From Roseibium limicola (lineage in GTDB: Bacteria; Pseudomonadota; Alphaproteobacteria; Rhizobiales; Stappiaceae), in contig NZ_JAFLNF010000001.1 in assembly GCF_017313085.1 (NCBI RefSeq), positions 682,001 to 746,000 on the forward strand: 64,000 nucleotides of DNA, read 5' to 3'. Each line of letters starts with the position of its first letter. Positions within the stretch are counted from its first letter, which is position 1. The notes under the pieces were generated by a model, which was given only the letters and a program-made list of their open reading frames with translations, was not told the origin of the DNA and made no database searches. Shown here in pieces: positions 16,676 to 25,436 of this stretch. The position numbers were made by a program, and so were the translations under genes.

Positions 16676-17122
16676 ATGCAGGGCTTGCGCATATCACAGC
16701 TGCGAAAAGATGCGACCGAGGCGACATGGAGCGATAGGCATCTTTCCGCTCTCCTTGCGCTCGTGCTGTTTCTCGCCGCACTGCTCCCCCCTGGCATGAT
16801 GCCCGGGCGAACGGACGCAGGCGTGATGTCAGTCGTTTTGTGTACGGCCCAGGGCTTGCGGACGGTCTACCTCGACACCGCAGGCCGAGAGATTCCACCA
16901 ACCGCGCTTCCCGCCAAAGATCAAGACCACGACGAAGCTCGCAAGCTTCTCTGCCTGTTCGGCACCGGTCTGGCGGCAGTCCTTGGGGGCGATGCTCCCG
17001 CACTCGCAGCCCCGGGCGAGCGGCAGAAAATCACTGTGCAGGCCTTCCGGGAGTTCCTGCTTGCGCGTGCAGCTCCGCTGCCGCTTGGTGCCCGCGCCCC
17101 TCCACGTCCGCTCCAGATCTGA
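16676..17122 (+). CDS. DUF2946-like small protein
   Basis: Protein of 148 residues with one N-terminal hydrophobic segment (LSALLALVLFLAALLPPGMMPG) and the DUF2946 pattern LPPGMMP...VVLCT...LLCLFG. DUF2946 proteins often neighbour TonB receptors, PepSY proteins and metal-handling genes, but their function is not established. ATG 16676 follows a GGGGG run; the open frame continues 47 codons upstream without family sequence. The PepSY gene begins 88 bases later on the same strand. Confidence 0.65.
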   Translation: MQGLRISQLRKDATEATWSDRHLSALLALVLFLAALLPPGMMPGRTDAGVMSVVLCTAQGLRTVYLDTAGREIPPTALPAKDQDHDEARKLLCLFGTGLAAVLGGDAPALAAPGERQKITVQAFREFLLARAAPLPLGARAPPRPLQI

Positions 17123-17210
17123 ACCTCATTTCTGATTTCGCGCATCCGACACATCGCCGGGCCTGAGTTGGCTCGCGATCTGTCTGCGCCTTGGCCTGGA
17201 GCCTTTTCAT

Positions 17211-18626
17211 ATGTCTATCTCAGCGTCCTCTGATGCCACACCTGCGACTGGTCTCGACCGTCGTTTCTATCTCGCCGCCTGGCGCTGGCACTTTTATGCC
17301 GGCCTGTTTGTCGCGCCCTTTCTGCTGATCCTCGCCGTTACCGGCATGACCATGATGCTCATCGGCTACTTCGATGGGCGCGAAGGCGAAAGGATCACCG
17401 TTGACGTTCCTGCATCCGCGCAAGCGCTGCCTCTGACCGAGCAATCTCAGGTCGTCCTCAACTCTTTCCCCGGATCAAAGCTGGTGGAATGGATTCGCGC
17501 GCGCCAGCCTGATCGCGTGAACGTTTTTCGCATCGCACGAGCGGATGGAGGGCAGAGCATGGTCGCCGTCGACCCCTACGCCGGAAACGTCGTGGACAGC
17601 TGGAACCGCCGCGATGGCTGGTATGATTTCGCCGACAATGTTCACGGCGAACTTCTGCTGGGCACCACCGGTGACACAATCATCGAGATTGCGGCAGGCT
17701 TCGCCATCGTTCTCGTCATCACCGGACTATACATGTGGTGGCCGCGTGAACGCTCGTTCCTCAGAACGATCATTCCTGATCTGAGGGGGCAGGCAAGAGA
17801 CAAGCTGAAAAGCCTGCACCTCAGCGTCGGCGCGATTTTGTCGGTGATTCTGGTGCTCTTCCTGATTTCCGGCATGTCTTGGACCGGTGTCTGGGGCGGC
17901 AAGATAATACAGGCCTGGAGCACTTTTCCAACCGCCAAATGGGACAATGTTCCGCTGTCCGACGACACCCATGCAGCTTTGAACCACGATCACAAGGAAG
18001 ACATGCCCTGGGCGCTGGAGCAGACACCATTGCCGGCCTCCGGGTCGGACGTTGGCGCTGCGGGCATACCTGAGGGGAAGCCGATTGACCTGAACAGCAT
18101 CGCAGAACTGGCAACCCGGCTCGGGTTTGACAGCCGCTACCGGGTGTCCTTCCCGCGTGGAGAAGCCGGGGTCTGGACGATGAACCAGGACACCATGAGC
18201 GCCGATGCAGAAGATCCCTTTGCCGACAAGACTGTCCATGTGGATCAGTTCACCGGCAAGGTGCTCGCCGACGTTCGCTTTGCCGATTACTCGCTGGCAG
18301 GCAAAGCCATGGCCGTCTCCATTCCCCTTCATATGGGACTGGTAACAGTCTGGAACCTGCTGCTGAACGTGATCGTCTGCCTGGGAGTGATCGGTCTGTC
18401 ACTGACCGGGGTCATCATGTGGTGGCTGCGTCGCCCAAAGAAGATGAGCGCCCGGCTGTTCGCCCCGCAACTGCCGCAGGACATGCCGCACTGGAAAAAC
18501 GCCATGCTTGTCATGCTGATCGTGTCGCTCGCCTTCCCACTGGTCGGCGCGACCCTGATCGGTCTGCTTGTCCTGGATGTTCTGCTTTTGTCACGTCTTC
18601 CAGCACTGCGCAGGATCTACGCCTAG
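17211..18626 (+). CDS. PepSY-associated transmembrane protein
   Basis: Inner-membrane protein (471 residues) of the PepSY-TM family, many members of which sit in iron-siderophore loci and some act as ferric reductases. TM1 (about 25-50) carries HFYAGLFVAPFLLILAVTGM; the next helices contain GLYMWWPRERS and LHLSVGAILSVILVLFLISG, whose histidines could ligate haem; later come IPLHMGLVTVWNLLLNVIVC and a C-terminal helix pair. Between them lies a soluble region with DQFTGKVLADVRFADYS. Pairing with the DUF2946 gene supports a metal-related role; no siderophore receptor is in the window. Confidence 0.85.
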   Translation: MSISASSDATPATGLDRRFYLAAWRWHFYAGLFVAPFLLILAVTGMTMMLIGYFDGREGERITVDVPASAQALPLTEQSQVVLNSFPGSKLVEWIRARQPDRVNVFRIARADGGQSMVAVDPYAGNVVDSWNRRDGWYDFADNVHGELLLGTTGDTIIEIAAGFAIVLVITGLYMWWPRERSFLRTIIPDLRGQARDKLKSLHLSVGAILSVILVLFLISGMSWTGVWGGKIIQAWSTFPTAKWDNVPLSDDTHAALNHDHKEDMPWALEQTPLPASGSDVGAAGIPEGKPIDLNSIAELATRLGFDSRYRVSFPRGEAGVWTMNQDTMSADAEDPFADKTVHVDQFTGKVLADVRFADYSLAGKAMAVSIPLHMGLVTVWNLLLNVIVCLGVIGLSLTGVIMWWLRRPKKMSARLFAPQLPQDMPHWKNAMLVMLIVSLAFPLVGATLIGLLVLDVLLLSRLPALRRIYA

Positions 18627-18634
18627 CCAAACAT

Positions 18635-18664
18635 CTGCAGCCCGGTCATCAGGCCGGGCTGTAG
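18635..18664. terminator. GC-rich hairpin between convergent PepSY and TetR genes
   Basis: Eleven-pair stem (CTGCAGCCCGG with CCGGGCTGTAG, one G-T) and an 8-base loop that contains the TetR stop codon. No strong T-run follows on either strand, so termination is only moderately supported. Confidence 0.45.
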
Positions 18665-19278
18665 CCATGGCGGGCATAAAAACGCGCCAGCTCACTTTCA
18701 CTGGGACGCATTCCGGTGAAGGTCTCGACATAAGCAGGCACCCGCTTCATACGCATCTCCAGGTTCTCCTCCACCTTCATGGTGATATAACCGATCTGCG
18801 TCAGGTAGATCGTTCGCGCCCGGACGTCCGCAGGCTCTTCTGCAAAGCCAAACCGCTGAAACAGGTCGACAAGTGCTTTAAGCCGTGCCGCATCGGCTTC
18901 CTCGATGGCCTGAGACACGTCCGGTGACTGCAACCCCCATCCCCTCATCGCGAATTCAAGACGGGAATCAAACAGGCTCTCGTCGAACCAGCAGTCGTGC
19001 AGGTTTAGCGCCGCCTCGGCGATGGTCTCGGCGTAAGCCTCGGTCCGACCAATCAGATTGCCGGTGTTCTTCACTCGCCACTGCCCGATCAAGGCGTCCA
19101 GCAGCGCGTTCCGGTCTTTGAAGAACCAATAGAAACTGGTGCGCGACAGGTTCATCCGCTGAGCCAGCTTCTGAATGCGCACGCCGTCGATGCCGGCCTC
19201 GATCAGGGCGTCATGTGCCGCTTGAAGCCACACGTCCTCGGAACCACGCCAGCCCGTTTCATTGGCAATATCTGTCAT
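18649..19278 (-). CDS. TetR family transcriptional regulator
   Basis: Repressor-type protein of 209 residues. The N-terminal HTH is seen in DALIEAGIDGVRIQKLAQRM followed by NLSRTSFYWFFKDRNALLDAL, the standard TetR recognition helix. The rest is a helical ligand domain not assignable to a subfamily. ATG 19278 is favoured over 19281 by spacing to AGAGG. It is divergent from the DgcA/StcD-like demethylase gene, with an inverted repeat between them, so it most likely controls that gene and itself. Confidence 0.88.
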   Translation of the reverse strand: MTDIANETGWRGSEDVWLQAAHDALIEAGIDGVRIQKLAQRMNLSRTSFYWFFKDRNALLDALIGQWRVKNTGNLIGRTEAYAETIAEAALNLHDCWFDESLFDSRLEFAMRGWGLQSPDVSQAIEEADAARLKALVDLFQRFGFAEEPADVRARTIYLTQIGYITMKVEENLEMRMKRVPAYVETFTGMRPSESELARFYARHGYSPA

Positions 19279-19335
19279 CATTCGCCTCTTGTATCAGCAG
19301 GGTGATGCTGCACCAACTCGAAAAATGTACATCAT

Positions 19336-19352
19336 CGTCAATTTTGTTGACG
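19336..19352. promoter_or_regulatory. Candidate TetR operator
   Basis: Inverted repeat CGTCAA-TTTTG-TTGACG in the divergent region, 57 bases upstream of the TetR start and 80 upstream of the demethylase start. Assignment to the neighbouring TetR protein is by position only. Confidence 0.45.
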
Positions 19353-19432
19353 GATCTGAACATTTCCTCTTACGCTCTCTCCAAAAGGAAGAAAAAGCAG
19401 AGACACAGCCAAGACCCAATCAGAGAACAGCC

Positions 19433-21472
19433 ATGTCCAATGACCCCTTGTTGCAGCCATTTCAACTCAAGCATCTGACCTTGAAAAACAGGATCATGAT
19501 CACCTCGCATGAACCGGCCTACACCGAAGACGGGATGCCCAAGGCCCGCTATCGCGCCTACCATCAGGAGCGCGCCAAAGCCGGTGTTGCTCTTACCATG
19601 ACGGCAGGATCCGCTGTCGTCTCACGCGACAGCGCCCCGGCCTTCAACAACATCCTCACCTATAAGGATGAGGTTGTGCCCTACATGCGCGACATGGCGG
19701 ACGCCTGCCACGAGCACGGCTGCGCGATCATGATCCAGCTAACGCACATGGGGCGCCGTACGCGCTGGGATGGCGCTGACTGGCTGCCGACGATTTCCGC
19801 CACTCGCCGCCGCGAACCCGCGCATCGTCTGTCGCCAAAGCTGGCCGAGGACTGGGACATCGAGAGGGTCATCGCGGACTATGCGGATGCTGCCGAGCGA
19901 ATGAAATTCGCCGGACTGGATGGCATCGAACTGAATGCCTACAACCACCTGACCGACCAGTTCATGTCACCGCTGACCAACGAACTCGACGGGCCTTACG
20001 GTGGCGCGACGCTGGAAAGCCGAATGAAGTTCCTGATGGACGTGCTCGGCGCGATCCGCGAGCGCTGCGGCTCAGAGTTCATCCTCGGTGTGCGCAACGT
20101 TGCCGATGAATGCCTGGAAGGCGGCATCACCAAGCAGGAGGGCATCGAGATTGCCACGCGTCTACGTGACTGTGGCCTGGTGGATTTTCTTGATATCATT
20201 CGTGGCCATATCGAGACCGATGCCGGCCTGACCGATGTGATCCCGATCCAGGGCATGCCCAGCGCACCCCACCTGGATTTCGCCGGCGAAGTCCGGCAGG
20301 CCACAAAAGTTCCGGTCTTCCACGCCGCCAAGATCTCAGATGTCGCGACGGCCCGTCACGCGATTGCTTCGGGCAAATTGGACATGGTGGGTCTGACACG
20401 CCCGCATATGGCCGACCCCCACATTGTGCGCAAGATCGTTGAGGGACGCGAGGAGGAGATCCGCCCCTGTGTCGGCGCCAACTATTGCCTCGACCGGATC
20501 TATCTCGGCGCCGATGCCTTCTGCATCCACAATGCCGCCACCGGGCGTGAGCTTGAGATGCCTCAGGACATCACCAAGGCCACAGACAAGAAGAAAGTCG
20601 TCGTGGTTGGCGCCGGGCCCGGAGGGCTGGAAGCTGCACGTGTGGCGGCCGAACGCGGCCACGACGTCGTCGTGATGGAAGTAGCCGCCCGGGCCGGTGG
20701 TCAGATCTTGCTGACGAGCCAAAGCACGCGACGCAAGGAAATGATCTCCATCATCGACTGGCGGCTGGCGCAGTGCGAGCGGCTCGGTGTGACGATCCAC
20801 TTCAACACTTGGGCGGAAGTTGACACAGTGACGAAAGAAGACCCGGACGTGGTGATCATCGCCACCGGCGGTTATCCCGACACTGAAATCCTCAAGTCTG
20901 GGAATGAGCTGGTGGTCTCGACATGGGATATCATTTCTGGCGATGTGAAGCCGGGGCGCAATGTTCTGGTCTTCGATGAAGCGGGCGACAATGCAGGCCT
21001 TCAGGCGGCAGAAGTCATTGCCAAGGCCGGCGCAAAGGTCGAGGTCATGACACCGGACCGCAACTTTGCGCCGGAAGTCATGGGCATGAACCTGGTGCCT
21101 TACATGCGCTCCATGCAAAAGCTCGATACCACCTTCACCGTGACATACCGACTGGAGGCCGTGAAACGCGATGGCAATGGACTGATTGCGGTCATCGGCA
21201 GCGACTACGGCGGCATTTCAAGGGAAGTCCCCTTCGATCAGATCATCGTCAACGCCGGCACCGTGCCGATGGCGGAGCTGTATTTCGATCTCAAACCCCT
21301 GTCGAAGAACCTCGGCGCGGTGGATTATCTCGCGCTTACAGCAGGACGGCCCCAACAGATGGACACCAATGCGGACGGGTCGTTCCACCTGTACCGGATC
21401 GGCGATGCGGTTTCCTCGCGCAATACGCACGCCGCCATTTATGATGCGTTGCGGCTGGTCAAGGACATCTGA
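19433..21472 (+). CDS. FMN/FAD demethylase of the dimethylglycine / N-methylproline type (DgcA/StcD-like)
   Basis: Old-yellow-enzyme/trimethylamine-dehydrogenase-type protein, 679 residues. The N-terminal TIM barrel (about 1-370) has LKNRIMITSHEPAYTEDG and LDGIELNAYNHLTDQFMSP; an Fe-S region follows (CVGANYCLDRIYLGADAFC); the C-terminal half has a dinucleotide fold (VVVVGAGPGGLEAARVAAER). Relatives oxidatively demethylate dimethylglycine or N-methylproline. The sox operon and Rieske oxygenase nearby fit glycine betaine to glycine or proline betaine breakdown. ATG 19433 gives the family length; upstream codons lack family sequence. Only three of the four cysteines of TMADH-type 4Fe-4S sites are present. 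No DgcB partner was found. Confidence 0.85.
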   Translation: MSNDPLLQPFQLKHLTLKNRIMITSHEPAYTEDGMPKARYRAYHQERAKAGVALTMTAGSAVVSRDSAPAFNNILTYKDEVVPYMRDMADACHEHGCAIMIQLTHMGRRTRWDGADWLPTISATRRREPAHRLSPKLAEDWDIERVIADYADAAERMKFAGLDGIELNAYNHLTDQFMSPLTNELDGPYGGATLESRMKFLMDVLGAIRERCGSEFILGVRNVADECLEGGITKQEGIEIATRLRDCGLVDFLDIIRGHIETDAGLTDVIPIQGMPSAPHLDFAGEVRQATKVPVFHAAKISDVATARHAIASGKLDMVGLTRPHMADPHIVRKIVEGREEEIRPCVGANYCLDRIYLGADAFCIHNAATGRELEMPQDITKATDKKKVVVVGAGPGGLEAARVAAERGHDVVVMEVAARAGGQILLTSQSTRRKEMISIIDWRLAQCERLGVTIHFNTWAEVDTVTKEDPDVVIIATGGYPDTEILKSGNELVVSTWDIISGDVKPGRNVLVFDEAGDNAGLQAAEVIAKAGAKVEVMTPDRNFAPEVMGMNLVPYMRSMQKLDTTFTVTYRLEAVKRDGNGLIAVIGSDYGGISREVPFDQIIVNAGTVPMAELYFDLKPLSKNLGAVDYLALTAGRPQQMDTNADGSFHLYRIGDAVSSRNTHAAIYDALRLVKDI

Positions 21473-21500
21473 CAGCCGTTGCCGACAACCGAACAGAAGC

Positions 21501-21530
21501 AGGCGAGACAGCTCAGCGGTCCCGCCTTAC
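21501..21530 (+). terminator. Weak terminator candidate after demethylase gene
   Basis: AGGCG pairs with CGCCT, then one mismatch and GA/TC, around an 11-base loop; TTACTTTTATA follows. The stem is short, so support is limited. Confidence 0.35.
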
Positions 21531-21556
21531 TTTTATATAAAGAGAGAGAGCGAAAC

Positions 21557-22120
21557 CTACTCGGCTGACAGTTCGCGGCAGCCGGTGACCAACAGGCCGA
21601 GCAGATGCGGCATGAAGGAGCGCCAGCCGTTCAACCTCCAACTTGTTTCACTGTCATGCCAGATGACAACGCTTGCTCCATCAAAAACGGTCCGACGGGC
21701 TTCACCGATCGGAACACTGAGCGGATTACGCGGCCAACCCAGTGTCAGCAGATCTGTCGCCTTGTCACCGAATATTTCGACTGTGATTTCGCGATCGGAC
21801 ACGTCCACCAGACTATGCGGATGCTCTTTATATATAGCGTCCATTGCAGCCGTGATCGTACCAACCTGCTCGACGTCAGTCAGCAGCACCCACTCGTCCG
21901 GTCCCAAGCAGAGGATTTCAGTCTCCGCATTAGCCCCTTCGCCAGAAGCGCGTTGGCCGATCTTTTCAGGAACAGCAACGCCAAGCGCCCGAGAGATGGC
22001 CGGGACAGCAGCGGTTCGCGCCCGCAGCGACAGCCGGGTCTTGGGCATCAGAATGCGGATCGAGACACCGGCGCTTTCAACCAGTGTTCCGGGACGGAAA
22101 TCAAAAGGAATGACAGTCAT
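21557..22120 (-). CDS. soxG: Sarcosine oxidase subunit gamma
   Basis: Smallest-but-one subunit of heterotetrameric sarcosine oxidase (187 residues), with the family pattern ILCLGPDEWVLLTD and VDVSDREITVEIFGDKATDLLTLG, a GcvT-like fold. It is the last gene of soxBDAG, 16 bases after soxA, with GGCGGAG upstream of the ATG. Its catalytic role is structural or undetermined; identity is clear from sequence and order. Confidence 0.92.
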   Translation of the reverse strand: MTVIPFDFRPGTLVESAGVSIRILMPKTRLSLRARTAAVPAISRALGVAVPEKIGQRASGEGANAETEILCLGPDEWVLLTDVEQVGTITAAMDAIYKEHPHSLVDVSDREITVEIFGDKATDLLTLGWPRNPLSVPIGEARRTVFDGASVVIWHDSETSWRLNGWRSFMPHLLGLLVTGCRELSAE

Positions 22121-22136
22121 GGTCTTGTCTCCGCCC

Positions 22137-25127
22137 TTACATCTTCAACCGGTCGCCGGCAGGGTCATAAAAGACCGTACCGGTGATCGTTGCAGCAATG
22201 GTTCGGTCCGGCATCGGGATGTGGACCGTCTCGCCGATCTTGTCGAACCCGCCTTCAATCACAGCAAAGGCAATTGGTTTGCCGACGGCGTCTGATTCAT
22301 AGGACGACGTGACGTGGCCAACCATTTTCATCGGGATCGGCTGGTTCGGATCCAGAACAATCTGAGCGCCTTCTTCCAGCTTGGAGCCGTCCTGCGTCAA
22401 CAGACCGACAAGCTGCTTGCGACCGGGTGCCACGATATCCGGCCGCTCCAGTGAGCGTTTGCCGACGAAGTCCGGCTTCTTCTTGCCGATGGCCCAGGAG
22501 ATGCCGGCATCATGCGGCGTCACCGTGCCGTCCGTATCTTGCCCGACGATGATGTAGCCCTTCTCGGCGCGCAGGACGTGCATGGTCTCCGTGCCATAGG
22601 CGCATATATCATATTGTTGCCCGGCGTCCCAGAGCTTTTCCCAAAGCGCCTGGCCGTGGCGAGCCGGTACGTTGATCTCGAAACCAAGCTCACCGGTAAA
22701 GCTGACGCGGAACAGACGTGCCGGGAATCCGGCAACGGTGCAGATTGCATTCGACATGTGCGGGAAGGCTTCCGCTGAAAGATCCAGCCCTTCGACGAAT
22801 GGCTCCAGAAGCTTGCGCGCGTTTGGCCCATTCAGCGCAATCGTCGCCCACTGCTCTGTGGTCGAGGTCAGCCAGACATTCAGATCCGGCCATTCGGTCT
22901 GGAGGTAATCCTCCATCATGTCCATTACCCGCGCCGCACCACCGGTGGTGGTCGTCACATGGAACCTGTCGTCAGACAGACGCCCGATGACGCCATCGTC
23001 ACGAATGAACCCATCTTCGCCCAACAACAGGCCATAGCGGCACTTGCCCGGTGCCAGCTTGGTCCACGGGTTGGTGTACATGCGGTTCATGAACTCGACA
23101 GCATCCGGTCCGACAACTTCAATCTTGCCCAAGGTGGACGCGTCAAACATGCCGACGCTTGCACGGGTCGCGATGCATTCACGCATCACTGCGGTGTCCA
23201 TGTCTTCCCCGGTATTCGGGAAATAGCGCGCACGCCGCCACTGAGCCACAGGCTCGAACACCGCACCATTTTCCTCGGCCCAAGGGTCGATTGGTGTTTT
23301 CCGCGTAACGTCGAAATGAGCGCCTTTGTGATAGCCGCAGAGCGCGCCAAAGGTCGTCGGGGTATAGGGCGGCCGGAACGTCGTCAGTCCGACTTCCGGC
23401 GCCGGTTTCCCCAGCGCGTCGGCGGCAATGTTCAGGCCGTTGATGTTCGACATCTTGCCCTGATCGGTTGCCATGCCGTTCGTCGTATAGCGCTTGACGT
23501 GCTCGATCGAGCGCATGCCTTCGCGCACGGCCAGACGCAGATCCTTGGCAGTCACATCGTTCTGGAAATCAACAAAGGCGCGGGTGCTCGTCAGGTCCTT
23601 GTCTGTCGGCAGCTCTTTCTGTGCTTCGCCGGTTCCGGTCCGATCAGAGGCAACGCTATAAGTGGCAGACGCAGCCGCCTTGCCGAGAGCACTTGCTGCC
23701 TTGGCCCCCATCTCGGCGCCATCGACCAGAGCAGCTTCAATGCCCCAGAGACCTCGACCGGCCCCGGCGATCTGGCAATCTTCCAGTGTTTCGGCAGGCA
23801 GGAAGGTCTTGCCTTCCGCATCCCAGGCCAGCTTGCTCTTGGTGTGGGAGAACAGATGCAGGGTCGGCGTCCAACCGCCGCTCATCAGCACGCAATCGCA
23901 GGCAATGTCACGGCCCTGCCCGACTGTGCTGCCGGTGATCGGATTGACCCGGATGCTGTTGACCCGCAGCCGCCCGGAGGTTCCGGTGACCGTATGCCCT
24001 GTCAGCACCTCGATGCCGAGCGCTGCGGCTTGCGCCAGCAGGTCTTCCCGAACCGCCTCACGCGTATCGACGATGGCATTGATCGTCGTACCGACAGCAG
24101 CCAGATCGAAGGCAGTGAACCACGCACTGTCATGGCTGGTCACAACCACTGCCGCATTTCCAACCCGCACACCGTAGCGATTGAGATACGTCAGTGCGGA
24201 TCCCGCCAGAACGATCCCTGGACGGTCATTGCCGTCAAAAACCAACGGCTTTTCCAGAGCGCCCTGCGCCAGAACCACATGCTCGGCCCGCACACGCCAT
24301 AGGCGTTCACGCGGCTGATCGTCTTGTGGTGCCGCCAGGTGATCCGTGACCCGCTGGCACAGCCCAACCATGTTCTGGTGGTAATAGCCAATCGCCGTGG
24401 TGCGGGTCATCACCGTGACGCCAAGCGCTGTCAGTGACGCCAGCTCGCTTTCCAGCCAGGACCATGCCGGCTGGCCATTGATCTCGACACCCGGCTCCGA
24501 CAGCAGGCTGCCACCGGCCTCGGTGTTTTCATCCACCAGGGTCACCTTGGCACCAGCCTCTGCCGCAGAGCGGGCAGCCGCCAATCCGGCAGGCCCACCA
24601 CCGACGATCAGCACATCCGTATGCAAATAGCGCGAGGCGTAGTGATCCGGATCTTCCACACTTGGCGAGACTCCAAGGCCTGCGGCAGAGCGGATGACGG
24701 GCTCATAAACCTTGTCCCAGAAGCTCTTCGGCCACATGAATGTCTTGTAGTAGAACCCGGCCGGAAACAGCTTGTGCATCCGGTCATTGACGGCGCCAAT
24801 GTCAAATTCCAGGCTCGGCCAGCGGTTTTGGCTTGTGGCTGTCAGTCCCGGCCAGATTTCGGCCATAGTGGCACGGGTGTTCGGTTCGAACCGACCCGGA
24901 CCACGGCTGGTGCCGATCAAGGCGTTCGGTTCTTCAGAACCAGCCGTCACCACGCCCCGCGGACGATGGTACTTGAACGACCGCCCCATCAGGTGCGTGC
25001 CTTGCGCCAACAGAGCCGAGGCCACTGTGTCGCCTCCCAGTCCCGTGACGGTCTTGCCGTCGAAGCTGAACGAAACCGGCTTGCCGTGAGAAACCCGACC
25101 CTTGCCCTGAACCCGATACTGGCTCAT
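22137..25127 (-). CDS. soxA: Sarcosine oxidase subunit alpha
   Basis: Large subunit, 996 residues. An N-terminal HcnA-like domain (FSFDGKTVTGLGGDTVASALL, GRSFKYHRPRGVV) is followed by an NAD-binding fold at about 170 (DVLIVGGGPAGLAAARSAAE) and a C-terminal aminomethyltransferase-like folate domain (about 600-990: GMFDASTLGKIEVVGPDAVEF, FTGELGFEINVPARHG). With tetrahydrofolate the enzyme turns sarcosine into glycine, H2O2 and 5,10-methylene-THF. ATG 25127 overlaps soxD by four bases (ATGA); longer in-frame starts would only add soxD-overlapping sequence. Confidence 0.95.
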   Translation of the reverse strand: MSQYRVQGKGRVSHGKPVSFSFDGKTVTGLGGDTVASALLAQGTHLMGRSFKYHRPRGVVTAGSEEPNALIGTSRGPGRFEPNTRATMAEIWPGLTATSQNRWPSLEFDIGAVNDRMHKLFPAGFYYKTFMWPKSFWDKVYEPVIRSAAGLGVSPSVEDPDHYASRYLHTDVLIVGGGPAGLAAARSAAEAGAKVTLVDENTEAGGSLLSEPGVEINGQPAWSWLESELASLTALGVTVMTRTTAIGYYHQNMVGLCQRVTDHLAAPQDDQPRERLWRVRAEHVVLAQGALEKPLVFDGNDRPGIVLAGSALTYLNRYGVRVGNAAVVVTSHDSAWFTAFDLAAVGTTINAIVDTREAVREDLLAQAAALGIEVLTGHTVTGTSGRLRVNSIRVNPITGSTVGQGRDIACDCVLMSGGWTPTLHLFSHTKSKLAWDAEGKTFLPAETLEDCQIAGAGRGLWGIEAALVDGAEMGAKAASALGKAAASATYSVASDRTGTGEAQKELPTDKDLTSTRAFVDFQNDVTAKDLRLAVREGMRSIEHVKRYTTNGMATDQGKMSNINGLNIAADALGKPAPEVGLTTFRPPYTPTTFGALCGYHKGAHFDVTRKTPIDPWAEENGAVFEPVAQWRRARYFPNTGEDMDTAVMRECIATRASVGMFDASTLGKIEVVGPDAVEFMNRMYTNPWTKLAPGKCRYGLLLGEDGFIRDDGVIGRLSDDRFHVTTTTGGAARVMDMMEDYLQTEWPDLNVWLTSTTEQWATIALNGPNARKLLEPFVEGLDLSAEAFPHMSNAICTVAGFPARLFRVSFTGELGFEINVPARHGQALWEKLWDAGQQYDICAYGTETMHVLRAEKGYIIVGQDTDGTVTPHDAGISWAIGKKKPDFVGKRSLERPDIVAPGRKQLVGLLTQDGSKLEEGAQIVLDPNQPIPMKMVGHVTSSYESDAVGKPIAFAVIEGGFDKIGETVHIPMPDRTIAATITGTVFYDPAGDRLKM

Positions 25128-25426
25128 TCCGCATCCTCCAGCAGCTTGGCAAGATCCGGCTTCGGCTCGCCCGCCTTGTAGACGGTCAGAAAGCGGTCCG
25201 TCACCGTGTCGCGCACCGCGTTGAAGAAACGACCACAGCCGTGAAAATGGCGCCAACGCTCGAAGTGCGCTCCTTTGACGTTAGAGCGAACAAAAAGGAA
25301 ATCGCGCCATGCTTCGTCGGAGTAGCTCGACGGATCGGCGGGCCGCGCAATATGCGCCTCACCGGCGTAGGTGAACTCGGCTTCCGGCAGGGTTTCCTGG
25401 CAATAGGGGCAAGTGATCAGCAGCAT
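25124..25426 (-). CDS. soxD: Sarcosine oxidase subunit delta
   Basis: Zinc-binding small subunit, 100 residues. Cys6 and Cys9 (ITCPYCQ) with His60 and Cys64 (RHFHGCGRFFN) match the Cys-Cys-His-Cys zinc site known in the family. It sits between soxB (10 bases upstream) and soxA (four-base overlap). Confidence 0.95.
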   Translation of the reverse strand: MLLITCPYCQETLPEAEFTYAGEAHIARPADPSSYSDEAWRDFLFVRSNVKGAHFERWRHFHGCGRFFNAVRDTVTDRFLTVYKAGEPKPDLAKLLEDAE

Positions 25427-25436
25427 CGCAAGGTCC

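Noticed and set aside
22959-24302. Plus-strand open frame of 447 codons
   Set aside because: Antisense to soxA, no recognisable domain, composition typical of a mirrored high-GC gene.
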